64,000 bases of DNA. It comes from Flavivirga aquimarina (lineage in GTDB: Bacteria; Bacteroidota; Bacteroidia; Flavobacteriales; Flavobacteriaceae). The position numbers and the translations under genes are program-made. Every line of letters begins with the position of its first letter. The first letter of the stretch is position 1. The notes beneath the pieces were generated by a model. It worked only from the letters and a program-made list of their open reading frames with translations, did not search any database and had not been told where the DNA came from. Where the stretch lies: assembly GCF_030540835.1 (NCBI RefSeq), contig NZ_JAUOEK010000120.1, positions 178,884 to 242,883 of the forward strand, in the 5' to 3' direction. Of the stretch, positions 36,554 to 44,629 are shown one piece after another.

Positions 36554-36583
36554 GTGTAAATAATGTCCCTTAACGAACATTAA
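36554..36583 (+). repeat. 30-base repeat before a signal-peptide ORF, copy 2
   Basis: 29 of 30 bases equal 33005-33034 (C/T change). It ends at the first base of the ATG of the short ORF at 36583. Confidence 0.75.
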
Positions 36584-36678
36584 TGAAAACTATTCTCTGT
36601 TTAATATTATTAGTACCAATTACTATCTTCTGCCAAAGTGAAGAAAGGTATTGGAACAGGGAATTGATTGAAAAATAA
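36583..36678 (+). pseudogene. truncated secreted-protein gene
   Basis: 31 codons: a signal peptide (MKTILCLILLVPITIFCQ) followed by only 13 residues (SEERYWNRELIEK) and a stop. It looks like the start of a longer secreted protein whose rest was lost, since a hairpin-site left end follows at once (36682). Confidence 0.5.
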
Positions 36679-36681
36679 CAG

Positions 36682-36698
36682 GGCATAACAACGTGTCC
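36682..36698 (+). repeat. left end of a truncated cassette-type site 6
   Basis: GGCATAAC, 3 bases, GTGTCC: the same order and spacing as sites 1-4. The rest of the site (hairpin and right end) is missing before the arsR promoter. A similar GCATAAACAACGT stands after the last gene of the next unit (37855-37867). Confidence 0.45.
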
Positions 36699-36759
36699 AG
36701 CAAAACCCCTTCCCCTGTCGCATAATTAGTACATAACTTTAAAAATTTTTAAAAATTAT

Positions 36760-36805
36760 TTGCGTAACCGAATGATTACGCTTATATTTGTAACCAATTA
36801 GTTAC
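36760..36805 (+). promoter_or_regulatory. arsR-type promoter with two operators
   Basis: TTG (36760-36762), 20 bases, TATATTTG (36783-36790). Two palindromes overlap it: GCGTAA-N8-TTACGC (36762-36781) filling the spacer, and GTAAC-N6-GTTAC (36790-36805) over the likely transcription start. Both share the half-site GTAA, suggesting two dimers of the downstream ArsR-type repressor. Start codon at 36814. Confidence 0.7.
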
Positions 36806-36813
36806 TTAATGTA

Positions 36814-37143
36814 ATGAGAAGAGATGTTTTTCAGGCAATTGCCGACCCAATTAGACGAGATATTATTGAATTGCTGGCGGAAAAAACGCTTACAGTAAAC
36901 TCGATTGCGGAAAAATTTGAAATCAGTAGGCCTGCAATTTCCAAACATCTAAAAATTTTAAAAGAGTGTGGACTAATCAACTATAAAAAAGAAGGAAGGG
37001 AACGTTTTTGCTTTATCCAACCGAAAAATCTAATTCCAGCCTTTATATGGATTGAGAAATACCGTGAATTATGGGAAGATAAATTGGACTCTTTCGACAG
37101 CTATTTAAATAAATTACAATCTAAAACCAATCAAAATGAATAA
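36814..37143 (+). CDS. ArsR/SmtB family transcriptional regulator
   Basis: 109 residues. MRRDVFQAIADPIRRDIIELL opens a winged-helix domain; the recognition helix is EISRPAISKHLKILKECGLI (about residues 40-59). No metal-binding cysteine pair is seen, and together with the following SRPBCC gene this fits the ArsR-SRPBCC pairs that are not metal sensors. The promoter carries two palindromes, so autorepression is likely. Confidence 0.9.
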   Translation: MRRDVFQAIADPIRRDIIELLAEKTLTVNSIAEKFEISRPAISKHLKILKECGLINYKKEGRERFCFIQPKNLIPAFIWIEKYRELWEDKLDSFDSYLNKLQSKTNQNE

Positions 37144-37594
37144 AGCCAACAAAATGGGCAACAAGACAATAACGATAAAGCGGACATTTAACGCACCATT
37201 AAGTTTAGTTTGGGAGGCTTGGACACAATCAGAACATATTGCAGAATGGTGGAGTCCAAAAGGAGTTAAAACAAAAGTAGTAGAGCACGATTTCAAAGTT
37301 GGCGGCAAATGGAAATATATAATGCCTATGCCAAATGGTCAAGAATTTATAGCTGAAGGCGAATACACAGAAATAGTCGAATTCGAAAAAATCATTTCAT
37401 CAGCAAATTTTAAACCTATGACAGAAGGGGTTGAAATTCAATCATTGTTTAAACCAAATGGAAACAAAACGGATTTCACCTTTAATGTTGTCCATCCAAC
37501 CGAGGAATATAAGATACAACAAGAGAAAATGGGAATTATGAACGGTTGGAGCTCTGTATTTGTAAGACTTGACGAACTTCTAAAAAATATGTAA
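37136..37594 (+). CDS. SRPBCC (AHSA1-like) domain protein
   Basis: 152 residues. IKRTFNAPLSLVWEAWTQSEHIAEWWSPKG is the classic AHSA1/START-like opening, and the fold runs to the end (MNGWSSVFVRLDELL). The start overlaps the arsR stop by 8 bases. Members bind hydrophobic ligands; the ligand is unknown. Co-expressed with the ArsR protein. Confidence 0.88.
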   Translation: MNKANKMGNKTITIKRTFNAPLSLVWEAWTQSEHIAEWWSPKGVKTKVVEHDFKVGGKWKYIMPMPNGQEFIAEGEYTEIVEFEKIISSANFKPMTEGVEIQSLFKPNGNKTDFTFNVVHPTEEYKIQQEKMGIMNGWSSVFVRLDELLKNM

Positions 37595-37612
37595 CCAACA
37601 AATAAAAATATA

Positions 37613-37852
37613 ATGAAAACAATGACTTGTAAACAATTAGGCGGAGCGTGCGACCTAGAATTTCATGCAAATACATTTGAGGAAATTGCCGAAATGAGCA
37701 AAAATCACGGAATGCAAATGTTCCTAAAAAGGGATGAAGCACATCAAGAGGCAATGGGAGAAATGCAAAAGTTAATGCAATCCCCGGATGGAATAAAAAA
37801 ATGGTTTGAGAATAAAAGGAAAGAATTTAATGCGCTACCCGAAAATAATTAG
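37613..37852 (+). CDS. DUF1059 family small protein
   Basis: 79 residues. KTMTCKQLGGACDLEFHANTFEEIAE is the DUF1059 pattern with a Cys pair (CKQLGGAC) near residues 5-12; the second half is a charged helix. It follows the SRPBCC gene by 18 bases in the same operon. Function unknown. Confidence 0.8.
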   Translation: MKTMTCKQLGGACDLEFHANTFEEIAEMSKNHGMQMFLKRDEAHQEAMGEMQKLMQSPDGIKKWFENKRKEFNALPENN

Positions 37853-37899
37853 ATGCATAAACAACGTAACTAATTTTAAACATGTGTGAATTATATTCT

Positions 37900-38592
37900 T
37901 CAAATTTTAAATTTCAATAACACATCTGGGTTAGGGCAATTATTCACATAAAAACCTGAATCCTCTTTACTACAAACTCCAGGGTAATCCCCTATAAATT
38001 TTTGTATATCTTTTATAATTTGAAAATGTAAGTGTGGCGGGTAATCGCCATTTACAGAAGCATCTCCTAATTCGCCTATTTTATCACCTTGCTTAAAGGG
38101 TTTACCAATTTTTAAATTTTTAATTGAAGCCATACTTAAATGACCATAAAGTGTATAAAACACAACTTCGCTAATGATATGTTTTAAAATAATAGTTGGT
38201 CCGTAATCACCATAATTGCTATTGTTATTAAAACTATGTACTGTTGCATCCAGAGGTGTATAAATGGGTGTTTCTGCATTGCTCCATAAATCGACTCCTA
38301 AATGAATGTTACGACCTTCCTGTGATTGACTTTTAAAATGATCGCTACGTTTATATATATTCCGGACTTCCAAATAGCCACCGTAAGCTACTAAACCACC
38401 ATGTTCTTTTATATGACTATCTATATAAGTACCCAACTTTACAGACGATGACATGTCAATACTATTGAGTGTTTGATTAGATTCCGATAAATCTATGGAT
38501 ACATATTTTGAGCTTGGAATGTTTGCATCCAATACTCGGAAAGGTTCAGAATTTATACTGTTTAAAAACTTAGAAAATTCATTTGAATGCAT
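37900..38592 (-). CDS. M23 family metallopeptidase (LytM-like)
   Basis: 230 residues. Zinc-site motifs: IHLGVDLWS near residue 95 (HxxxD) and YPPHLHFQI near 195 (HxH), the lysostaphin-type pair. FYTLYGHLS near 145 completes the set. No clear signal peptide at the chosen start, unusual for a wall enzyme; an export signal may be missing or the enzyme may act elsewhere. Nearest core gene after the accessory region. Confidence 0.85.
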   Translation of the reverse strand: MHSNEFSKFLNSINSEPFRVLDANIPSSKYVSIDLSESNQTLNSIDMSSSVKLGTYIDSHIKEHGGLVAYGGYLEVRNIYKRSDHFKSQSQEGRNIHLGVDLWSNAETPIYTPLDATVHSFNNNSNYGDYGPTIILKHIISEVVFYTLYGHLSMASIKNLKIGKPFKQGDKIGELGDASVNGDYPPHLHFQIIKDIQKFIGDYPGVCSKEDSGFYVNNCPNPDVLLKFKI

Positions 38593-38659
38593 AGTTTCAA
38601 AAATAGGAAACTAATTTAGAAAAACTTAAATCCATTAGTTTTAGTTCAATGCCATTAAA

Positions 38660-39964
38660 TTAAGCAATTACTTCACCATAAAGGTCAAAATCTTCAGCCT
38701 CTATAATCTTAACTTTAGTAAATTCCCCTGTTTTTAAATAGGTTTTAGTAGCGTCAATCAATACTTCGTTATCAACGTCTGGTGAATCATACTCGGTACG
38801 TCCAATAAAATAATTCCCTTCTTTTCTGTCGATAACCACTTTAAAAGTCTTTCCTATTTTTTCTTGATTGAGTTCCCAAGAAATTTGGGATTGTATTTCC
38901 ATAATCTGGTTAGCACGTTCAATCTTTATCTCCTCTGGTACATTATCTTCCAAATTGTAAGCATGTGTGTTTTCTTCATGAGAATAAGTAAAACAGCCTA
39001 AGCGTTCAAAACGCATATCGGTTACCCACTGTTTCAATGTTTGAAAATCTTCCTCAGTTTCACCAGGGTAGCCAACAATAAGTGTCGTTCTTATGGTCAT
39101 TTCCGGAACCTTTTCCCTAAATTCTTTTAGCAACTTAGTCGTTTTCTCTTTAGTAGTACCACGACGCATACTTTTTAATATAGAATCTGAAATATGTTGT
39201 AACGGAATATCTATATAATTACAAACTTTTGGCTCACGATTCATCACCTCTAATACATCCATTGGAAAGCCTGTAGGGAAGGCATAATGCAAACGAATCC
39301 ATTCTACGCCATCAACTTTTACTAAAGCCTCTAACAACTCCGCTAAATTTCTTTTTTTGTATAAATCTAAACCGTAATACGTTAAATCTTGAGCAATAAG
39401 TATTAATTCTTTAACACCTTTTGCTGCTAATTTTTCTGCTTCAACAACAATCTCTTCAATAGGTGTACTTCTGTGCTTTCCTCTCATGATAGGGATAGCG
39501 CAAAAACTACAAGGTCTATCACACCCTTCAGCAATCTTTAAATAAGCATAATTCTTTGGGGTCGTTGTTAAACGCTCACCAATAAGTTCATGTTTATAAT
39601 CTGCTCCTAAAGCTTTTAATAAACCTGGAAGTTCGGTTGTTCCAAAATATTCGTCTACATTAGGAATTTCCTTAACCAAATCGGGCTTATAACGCTCACT
39701 TAAACAACCTGTTACAAACACTTTATCAACATCACCATTTTCTTTTTTTTGTACATACTCTAAAATAGTATTAACACTTTCTTCTTTGGCATTATTAATA
39801 AACCCACAGGTATTAATCACCACAATATTACCTTCATCTTCGTGTACCACATCTTTACCGCTGGCTTTTAACTGCCCCATTAACACTTCGCTATCGTAAA
39901 CATTTTTACTGCAACCAAGTGTTACGACATTTATTCTATTTTTCTTTAGAGATTTTGTACGCAT
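38660..39964 (-). CDS. rimO: ribosomal protein S12 methylthiotransferase RimO
   Basis: 434 residues. The N-terminal UPF0004 domain has its three cysteines at TLGCSKN, NTCGFI and TGCLSERY; the radical-SAM motif is CDRPCSFCAIPIMRG near residue 146. A TRAM domain forms the last 70 residues. It adds a methylthio group to an aspartate of ribosomal protein S12. The GCSKN/STPIEEIV pattern and length separate it from MiaB. Confidence 0.95.
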   Translation of the reverse strand: MRTKSLKKNRINVVTLGCSKNVYDSEVLMGQLKASGKDVVHEDEGNIVVINTCGFINNAKEESVNTILEYVQKKENGDVDKVFVTGCLSERYKPDLVKEIPNVDEYFGTTELPGLLKALGADYKHELIGERLTTTPKNYAYLKIAEGCDRPCSFCAIPIMRGKHRSTPIEEIVVEAEKLAAKGVKELILIAQDLTYYGLDLYKKRNLAELLEALVKVDGVEWIRLHYAFPTGFPMDVLEVMNREPKVCNYIDIPLQHISDSILKSMRRGTTKEKTTKLLKEFREKVPEMTIRTTLIVGYPGETEEDFQTLKQWVTDMRFERLGCFTYSHEENTHAYNLEDNVPEEIKIERANQIMEIQSQISWELNQEKIGKTFKVVIDRKEGNYFIGRTEYDSPDVDNEVLIDATKTYLKTGEFTKVKIIEAEDFDLYGEVIA

Positions 39965-40078
39965 ATATTCTATAAATCAGGGCGCAAAGATACGGAATGA
40001 ATCACGATTTTGAGTTTCGGTTTTTAGACTTTATTAAACCTTTTATATATTTGAATGTCTTAAACCAAAACCTATGTT

Positions 40079-41164
40079 ATGAAAAAGTTATCTTATTTTT
40101 TCCTAATAGTGACTATTTTATTTTTTAATTGTTCTAAGAATGATGACACTATTAACCCTGATCCTTCTACAGATGAACTCTATTTTCCACCAATAAATTC
40201 TAACACTTGGGAAACTTTATCTGTCTCTGAATTAGGTTGGAATGAATCTGCTTTACAGCCTCTTTTAAGTTTTGTTGAAAGCAAAGGCACCAAAGCTTTC
40301 TTAATTCTTAAGAATGGGAAAATGGTTGTGGAATGGTATGGAAATGGTGAAGACAAAGACTCTGACTTAGCGTGGAATTCTGCCGCAAAAACACTTGTTG
40401 CTTTTACCACAGGTATTGCACAAGAAGAAGGTCTCTTAAATATTAATAATCCTTCTAATACTTATTTAGGAACTGGTTGGTCTAGTTTATCACCTGAGCA
40501 AGAAGATAATATTACTGTTAAGCATCATTTAACCATGACTACTGGTTTAGATTATACTGTAATAAATAATAATTGTACCGATCCAGGGTGTTTTATTTAT
40601 AAAAACGACCCCGGAAGCTTTTGGTTTTACCACAATGGCGCATATACTGCCATCCATGATATCGTTGCGGGTGCTGTAAATACTGATTTTAACAGCTATT
40701 TTAATGATAAACTAAAAGATAAAATTGGAATGCAGGGGCATTGGATTCCTTTTGGGTATTATAAGTTGTATTATAGTAATGCAAGAAGTATGGCTAGGTT
40801 TGGCTTACTTAATTTAAATAAAGGTGTTTGGGATAATACAGTTATTTTAAATGACAGCAATTATTTTAGCGACATGACAAATACATCGCAAGACTTAAAT
40901 GAAGCTTATGGTTATTTATGGTGGTTAAATGGAAAAGATAGTTATAGAAGCCCAGCTCTTACCTTAAAATTTCAAGGAAATTTGATTTCGAATGCTCCGG
41001 ATGATCTAATTGCAGGTTTGGGAAAAAATGACCAGAAAATGTACGTTGTTCCAAGCGAGAAACTAGTCATTATTAGAATGGGGGATGATGCTGGTGACGG
41101 CCTATTAGGTCCTTCTAGTTTTGACAACAACCTTTGGGTCGAAATTAATAAGTTGATTGATTAA
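40079..41164 (+). CDS. beta-lactamase family serine hydrolase, lipoprotein
   Basis: 361 residues. Lipobox FFNCSKN, Cys near residue 19. SAAK near 103 (the SxxK motif), WFYHNGAYTA near 183 (YxN-like) and a DxxxxGLLG end; the fold matches the class C/esterase group such as the 6-aminohexanoate-dimer hydrolase relatives. It faces ftsY convergently. Substrate unknown. Confidence 0.82.
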   Translation: MKKLSYFFLIVTILFFNCSKNDDTINPDPSTDELYFPPINSNTWETLSVSELGWNESALQPLLSFVESKGTKAFLILKNGKMVVEWYGNGEDKDSDLAWNSAAKTLVAFTTGIAQEEGLLNINNPSNTYLGTGWSSLSPEQEDNITVKHHLTMTTGLDYTVINNNCTDPGCFIYKNDPGSFWFYHNGAYTAIHDIVAGAVNTDFNSYFNDKLKDKIGMQGHWIPFGYYKLYYSNARSMARFGLLNLNKGVWDNTVILNDSNYFSDMTNTSQDLNEAYGYLWWLNGKDSYRSPALTLKFQGNLISNAPDDLIAGLGKNDQKMYVVPSEKLVIIRMGDDAGDGLLGPSSFDNNLWVEINKLID

Positions 41165-41209
41165 TTTGTGTAAAGGCTAACGATTGATTTACTAGATAAA
41201 AACGATGAG

Positions 41210-41229
41210 ATTCCTGCCTCCGCAGGAAT
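41210..41229. repeat. REP-like palindrome ATTCCTGC-CTCC-GCAGGAAT
   Basis: 8-base stem with 4-base loop between two convergent genes. Similar pieces occur around 45250-45360 and 62540-62590. Confidence 0.7.
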
Positions 41230-41238
41230 GAAAAAAGG

Positions 41239-42192
41239 TTATTTAAAAAACGAATCTACAAACTCAAATTTATTAAATACTTGCAAGTCTTCGATTCCTT
41301 CGCCTACACCAATATATTTTACAGGAATTTGAAATTGGTCTGAAATACCTATAACCACACCGCCTTTAGCCGTTCCGTCCAATTTAGTGACTGCCAGCGA
41401 GGTTACTTCTGTAGCTGCTGTAAATTGTTTTGCTTGCTCAAATGCATTTTGTCCGGTAGAGCCATCTAAAACCAATAATACATCATTTGGCGTATCGTCT
41501 ACCACTTTCTGCATCACACGTTTTACCTTAGTAAGCTCATTCATTAAATTTACTTTATTGTGTAAACGTCCTGCTGTATCTATAATAACAACATCTGCTT
41601 CTTGCGTCACTGCACTTTTTAAAGTATCGAATGCAACAGAAGCAGGGTCACTACCCATGGATTGTTTAATAATAGGCACATCCACCCTATCTGCCCACAC
41701 TTGTAACTGGTCTATTGCTGCTGCTCTAAAGGTATCTGCTGCACCTAAAACTACTTTTAATCCTTGCTTTTTAAATTGATAGGCCAACTTACCAATAGTA
41801 GTCGTTTTTCCTACGCCATTAACCCCAACAACCATAATAACATAAGGTTTTTTATCTTGAGGAATGACAAAATCTGTTTCTTCTCCTAAATTTGTTTCAC
41901 TTAATAAACCTGCTATTTCTTCGCGAAGAATTATATTAAGTTCTTCAGTTCCTAAATATTTATCTTTTGAAACACGTTCTTCAATACGCTCTATAACTTT
42001 AAGTGTCGTATTTACGCCCACATCGCTAGATACTAATACTTCTTCAAGGTTGTCTAAAACCTCATCATCTACCTTAGATTTTCCTGCTACGACCTTGCTT
42101 AATTTTCCAAAAAAACTGGATTTAGTTTTTTCTAAACCTTTGTCTAAGGTTTCCTTTTTTTCTGAAGAAAATATCTTTTTAAAAAAACTCAT
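41239..42192 (-). CDS. ftsY: signal recognition particle receptor FtsY
   Basis: 317 residues, the short form without the long acidic A domain. NG domain: GVNGVGKTTTIGKLA near residue 123, DTFRAAAIDQLQVWA near 155, DTAGRLHNK near 200, TKLDGTAKGG near 270. SRP-docking GTPase at the inner membrane. It follows rpmB-rpmG-DUF4295 in the order usual for Bacteroidetes. Confidence 0.97.
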   Translation of the reverse strand: MSFFKKIFSSEKKETLDKGLEKTKSSFFGKLSKVVAGKSKVDDEVLDNLEEVLVSSDVGVNTTLKVIERIEERVSKDKYLGTEELNIILREEIAGLLSETNLGEETDFVIPQDKKPYVIMVVGVNGVGKTTTIGKLAYQFKKQGLKVVLGAADTFRAAAIDQLQVWADRVDVPIIKQSMGSDPASVAFDTLKSAVTQEADVVIIDTAGRLHNKVNLMNELTKVKRVMQKVVDDTPNDVLLVLDGSTGQNAFEQAKQFTAATEVTSLAVTKLDGTAKGGVVIGISDQFQIPVKYIGVGEGIEDLQVFNKFEFVDSFFK

Positions 42193-42300
42193 ATTTTAAG
42201 TTTATTCTTTTATTGTTTACTTAATTATTCATGTCAATTTTCGCACCACAATTTTCTTACTGCTATTATGACAGAAAACCTTTCAAATATAAACATAAAA

Positions 42301-42328
42301 AAGCTGCTTTCTAAAAAGAAAGCAGCTT
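42301..42328 (-). terminator. Rho-independent terminator after the rpmB operon
   Basis: AAGCTGCTTTCT / AGAAAGCAGCTT, 12-base stem, AAAA loop; on the minus strand it is followed by a T run. It may separate or attenuate transcription into ftsY. Confidence 0.85.
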
Positions 42329-42352
42329 ATAATATCGTGAAACGTTACCGTT

Positions 42353-42505
42353 TTAGTTTTTGTTAAAAAAATTGTTAACCTGATCCGGACTCATAATAGA
42401 TTCAACGAACATGTAAGCTCCAGTTTTTGGTGACTTCACCATTTTTATAGCTTTGGTTAACCTTTTAGATCCTGTTTGTAATGATGCTACTGATTTCTTT
42501 GCCAT
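42353..42505 (-). CDS. DUF4295 small basic protein
   Basis: 50 residues, MAKKSVASLQTGSKRLTKAI to the end NNFFNKN. Highly basic first half. A Bacteroidetes-specific small protein coded directly after L33, 6 bases away; possibly ribosome-associated, by context only. Too short for a common ORF cut-off. Confidence 0.9.
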   Translation of the reverse strand: MAKKSVASLQTGSKRLTKAIKMVKSPKTGAYMFVESIMSPDQVNNFFNKN

Positions 42506-42511
42506 GGCTTA

Positions 42512-42694
42512 TTATTTTATCTCTTTATGAACTGTCATGCGTTTAAGAATAGGATTAAATTTCTTAATCTCCATTCTATCTGGCGTATTCTTTTTATTTT
42601 TAGTGGTAATGTATCTTGAAGTTCCTGGTTTTCCAGACTCTTTATGCTCTGTACATTCTAAAATCACTTGTATTCTGTTGCCTTTCTTTGCCAT
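42512..42694 (-). CDS. rpmG: 50S ribosomal protein L33
   Basis: 60 residues: [19 protein letters not shown], then [21 protein letters not shown], the full L33 pattern. Only one Cys is present (LECTEH), so this is the zinc-free form. Co-transcribed with rpmB. Confidence 0.97.
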   Translation of the reverse strand: MAKKGNRIQVILECTEHKESGKPGTSRYITTKNKKNTPDRMEIKKFNPILKRMTVHKEIK

Positions 42695-42718
42695 TTCTTT
42701 ACTTATTAAATACAGCTA

Positions 42719-42955
42719 TTATTTTAAAAACCCTTTAGATTTTGCTTCCTTAATCGCTGCAGATATACCTATTTTGTTAATAGTTTTTAAAGCAGATGTA
42801 GAAACTTTTAAAGTTATCCAACTGTCTTCTTCTGGAATATAAAAACGTTTCTTTAACAAATTCGCATTAAACTTACGCTTTGTTCTATTTAATGCATGAG
42901 AAACATTGTTTCCAACCATGGCCTTCTTTCCTGTAAGTTCACAAACTCTTGACAT
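42719..42955 (-). CDS. rpmB: 50S ribosomal protein L28
   Basis: 78 residues: MSRVCELTGKKAMVGNNVSHA and KRKFNANLLKKRFYIPEE are L28 hallmarks. First gene of the rpmB-rpmG-DUF4295 operon. Confidence 0.97.
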   Translation of the reverse strand: MSRVCELTGKKAMVGNNVSHALNRTKRKFNANLLKKRFYIPEEDSWITLKVSTSALKTINKIGISAAIKEAKSKGFLK

Positions 42956-42996
42956 GATATATAACTTTAATTTTTTTGTTGCTTAAAATCGAGGTG

Positions 42997-43026
42997 CAAA
43001 TATACAAATTCTTTAATTTACGACAA
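42997..43026 (-). promoter_or_regulatory. Bacteroidetes-type promoter of rpmB
   Basis: On the minus strand TTG (43024-43026), 19 bases, TATATTTG (42997-43004): a full consensus match, about 42 bases before the rpmB ATG. Confidence 0.75.
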
Positions 43027-43037
43027 CCTTATTTTAA

Positions 43038-44288
43038 TCAATTTTTAAAAATTTCTTTTAGTAACATTTCCAACGCTTTATTTACAGCTTTATTTATCAC
43101 TTTTATACGATGGTTTCCAAAGTTAAACTTCTCGGAATAAATGCCCGTTTTGGTAGCAATTGCTATAAAAACTGTTCCCACTTCGGCATCAGAATCTCCT
43201 TTTGTTGGACCAGCGTTTCCTGTTGTAGCTACAGCAAAATCGGATTGAAATAACCGCAAAGCATTTTTAGCCATCGATTCTGCCACTTGAGAACTAACCA
43301 CTGAATAGGTTTCAACATCTTCTTTTGAAACGCCTAAAACGTGTATCTTAGATGCTGTAGAATACGTCACTACACCCCCATTAAAATAAGCCGAAGCTCC
43401 AGAATTTACTGTGAAGCGCTCTGCGACTGTTCCACCAGTACAACTTTCGGCAATCGATAATGTTTTTCCTATTTTAGTCAGGTGTTTAGAAATAATTGTT
43501 TCAACCGAACCTTCCTCATCTTCAAAACCAAAAAATTCATCTTTAATTAAGGGTAATACTTTATCAATCTCTTTTTGAATATCAGATTTAACTTGTTGCT
43601 CATCAAACCCTTTTGTTGATAAACGTAATCTCATTTGCCCCAAACTTGGCAAATATGCCAGTTTTATATGCTCAGGCAAGGCATCTTCCCAAGATTCTAT
43701 TCTATCTGCCAAGGCACTTTCTCCTAAACCATATATTAATAATGTTTTATTTAAAATATAAGGGCAATTATACTTGGTTTTTAACTTTGGTATAACCTCA
43801 TTTTCAACTAGAGCTCCCATTTCATAGGGAACTCCTGGAAGTGAAACAAAGACTTTATTATCCTTTTCCAGCCACATACCGGGAGCTGTACCAAGTTTAT
43901 TCATCAATACTGTAGATTTTGACGGTACCAATGCCTGATCTTTATTTACTTGTAGCAGTAAGCCTCCTACGTAGTTCTTCCATATCTCCTCTATATTTTT
44001 TAAAACACTATCGTCTCTAACCAAAGTGTCATCAAAATATTCGGTTATGGTCTTTTTGGTAATATCATCTTTGGTAGGCCCTAAGCCTCCCGTAAGAATA
44101 ATAATATCTGCATGATTTTCAGCATCTTTTAGTGCTTTTAAAATATGAGATTTATCGTCTTGTATTGATGTAATTTGATACACCGACACGCCAATAGTAG
44201 TAAGTTGTTTTGCAATAAATCCAGAGTTGGTATCTGTAACTTGACCAATAAGAAGCTCATCGCCAATGGTAATTATTTCGGCTAGCAT
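43038..44288 (-). CDS. cinA: CinA family nicotinamide-nucleotide amidohydrolase
   Basis: 416 residues, the full two-domain form. The N-terminal MoCF-like domain has IITIGDELLIGQVTDTNS and ILTGGLGPTKDDITK (about residue 70); the C-terminal PncC-type amidase domain has SIAESCTGGTVAERF near 275 and VATTGNAGPTKGDSDAEVG near 350. In the usual motif TGIAGP the residues here are TGNAGP. Pyridine nucleotide salvage. Its start overlaps the Hpt gene stop by one base. Confidence 0.93.
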   Translation of the reverse strand: MLAEIITIGDELLIGQVTDTNSGFIAKQLTTIGVSVYQITSIQDDKSHILKALKDAENHADIIILTGGLGPTKDDITKKTITEYFDDTLVRDDSVLKNIEEIWKNYVGGLLLQVNKDQALVPSKSTVLMNKLGTAPGMWLEKDNKVFVSLPGVPYEMGALVENEVIPKLKTKYNCPYILNKTLLIYGLGESALADRIESWEDALPEHIKLAYLPSLGQMRLRLSTKGFDEQQVKSDIQKEIDKVLPLIKDEFFGFEDEEGSVETIISKHLTKIGKTLSIAESCTGGTVAERFTVNSGASAYFNGGVVTYSTASKIHVLGVSKEDVETYSVVSSQVAESMAKNALRLFQSDFAVATTGNAGPTKGDSDAEVGTVFIAIATKTGIYSEKFNFGNHRIKVINKAVNKALEMLLKEIFKN

Positions 44289-44629
44289 TATAAATTAAAA
44301 TCTGATCTTATTTCTGCAACAGCTTTATCTACTACCTCTATAACTATATCTAATTGAGAAGTAATATCTACATCTTTCTTTTCAAACTTACCCCAATCTT
44401 GAACTTCTATTAAAGTATCAAGAATGCCTAACTCGAACAAATCGACAGTGGGTTTCATTTTATGGGCAGCTTGATATGCATTAAAATAATCCTTTTCTGC
44501 AACTGCTTGTTTCAACCTGTCTGCATCTACAGGCACTTCTTCTAAAAACGTTTCGGCTAACGTTGCTATAAAATCTTCATCATTATCAGCCAATTCTCTT
44601 ACTCTAAATAATTTGTAATGTTGTTCCAT
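44288..44629 (-). CDS. Hpt (histidine phosphotransfer) domain protein
   Basis: 113 residues, a single helical Hpt domain with the phosphorylatable His in AYQAAHKMKPTVDLF near residue 57. No kinase or receiver is coded nearby, so it would act with partners elsewhere. One-base overlap with cinA and none with the FAH gene. Confidence 0.85.
   Translation of the reverse strand: MEQHYKLFRVRELADNDEDFIATLAETFLEEVPVDADRLKQAVAEKDYFNAYQAAHKMKPTVDLFELGILDTLIEVQDWGKFEKKDVDITSQLDIVIEVVDKAVAEIRSDFNL

Noticed and set aside
26081..37870. Calling the region a proven integron
   Set aside because: No integrase, attI or Pc promoter is visible in the window, and box sequences differ from the classical RYYYAAC/GTTRRRY; kept as a candidate only.
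41387..41779. 130-residue plus-strand ORF
   Set aside because: Antisense shadow of ftsY with serine/threonine-rich noise sequence.
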